NCBI RefSeq assembly: GCF_000300875.1
Contig: NZ_AMSG01000001.1
Span: 310,001 to 374,000 of the forward strand
DNA: 64,000 bases
Reading direction: 5' to 3'
From: Galbibacter marinus
GTDB taxonomy: Bacteria; Bacteroidota; Bacteroidia; Flavobacteriales; Flavobacteriaceae
Of the stretch, positions 63,860 through 64,000 are shown piece after piece. The notes beneath the pieces were generated by a model, which made no database searches, was not told the DNA's origin, and worked only from the letters and a program-made list of their open reading frames with translations. Position numbers and translations under genes: made by a program. Each line of letters opens with the position of its first letter. Within the stretch, counting starts at the first letter, position 1.

Positions 63860-64000
63860 TTAAACTACTCCAAGATTTTTACCAACCTCAGTAAATGCTT
63901 GGATTGCTCTATCCAAGTGTTCACGGGTGTGAGCCGCGGATAGCTGTACTCTAATTCGCGCTTTTCCATGAGGAACTACAGGATAGAAAAAACCTATAAC
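63860..64000 (-). CDS. kbl: Glycine C-acetyltransferase, C-terminal end
   Basis: The reading frame is open to the right edge of the window. The visible end runs [20 protein letters not shown] and on through [15 protein letters not shown] to the stop at 63860. This is the typical C-terminus of Kbl, which cleaves 2-amino-3-ketobutyrate with CoA to glycine and acetyl-CoA in threonine breakdown. Only 46 residues are visible. Confidence 0.85.
   Translation of the reverse strand, partial: VIGFFYPVVPHGKARIRVQLSAAHTREHLDRAIQAFTEVGKNLGVV

Overview
The window comes from a Bacteroidota chromosome, most likely a marine or soil member of the Flavobacteriaceae. Four observations support this. The DNA is AT-rich. 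Several genes are preceded by the Bacteroidota promoter -7 box (TAnnTTTG), while Shine-Dalgarno sequences are scarce. There is a SusC/SusD pair. Housekeeping blocks such as pdxA-yceD-rpmF-fabH-accB-accC are arranged in a way familiar from flavobacteria.

Layout. Bases 1-747 hold the 3' end of a GH78-type alpha-L-rhamnosidase, followed by an M1 peptidase. About 3.1-31.5 kb is mostly core metabolism: ribE, pdxA, fatty-acid synthesis (fabH, accB, accC), mtgA, an orphan ABC ATPase, a metal-domain AraC regulator, secreted M28 and S9 peptidases, asd, mscL, alr-tdk, rsmI, a uracil-DNA glycosylase, recJ, the repair-type cluster msrB-msrA-selO, lpxH and queD.

About 31.5-48.5 kb is a polysaccharide utilization locus for pectin. 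It runs susC, susD, a DUF4957/DUF5123-like lipoprotein, a PL1-CE8 fusion (pectate lyase plus pectin methylesterase), GH28, GH43, GH3 with an inserted PA14 domain, and a CE12 plus alpha/beta-hydrolase two-domain esterase. All genes are on the + strand with short gaps. A strong promoter sits in front of susC with a LacI-type palindrome directly behind the -7 box and a second copy 164 bp upstream, so the locus is probably controlled by a LacI-family repressor encoded elsewhere. Together the products would import pectin oligomers (SusC/D), remove methyl and acetyl esters (CE8, CE12), cut the galacturonan backbone (PL1, GH28) and trim neutral side sugars (GH43, GH3).

About 48.6-52.3 kb returns to ordinary genes (2OG-Fe(II) oxygenase, enoyl-CoA hydratase, MATE exporter, universal stress protein). 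A tRNA-Ala(GGC) gene at 52.3 kb is followed by a roughly 5.4 kb accessory island of very AT-rich DNA. It carries an XRE regulator with a palindromic promoter, three unknown small genes, a phage/plasmid-type replication initiator split by one in-frame amber codon, an HTH/excisionase-like gene and a truncated IS3-family element that appears to have broken another gene. From 57.8 kb the core genome resumes: an SDR, an alpha/beta hydrolase, an AddB-like PD-(D/E)XK nuclease, an OmpA protein with TSP3 calcium repeats, and the 3' end of kbl.

I found no CRISPR array and no complete prophage. The best candidates for something less described are the tRNA-linked island with its amber-split Rep, the LacI-type operators of the pectin locus and the HMA-AraC regulator.
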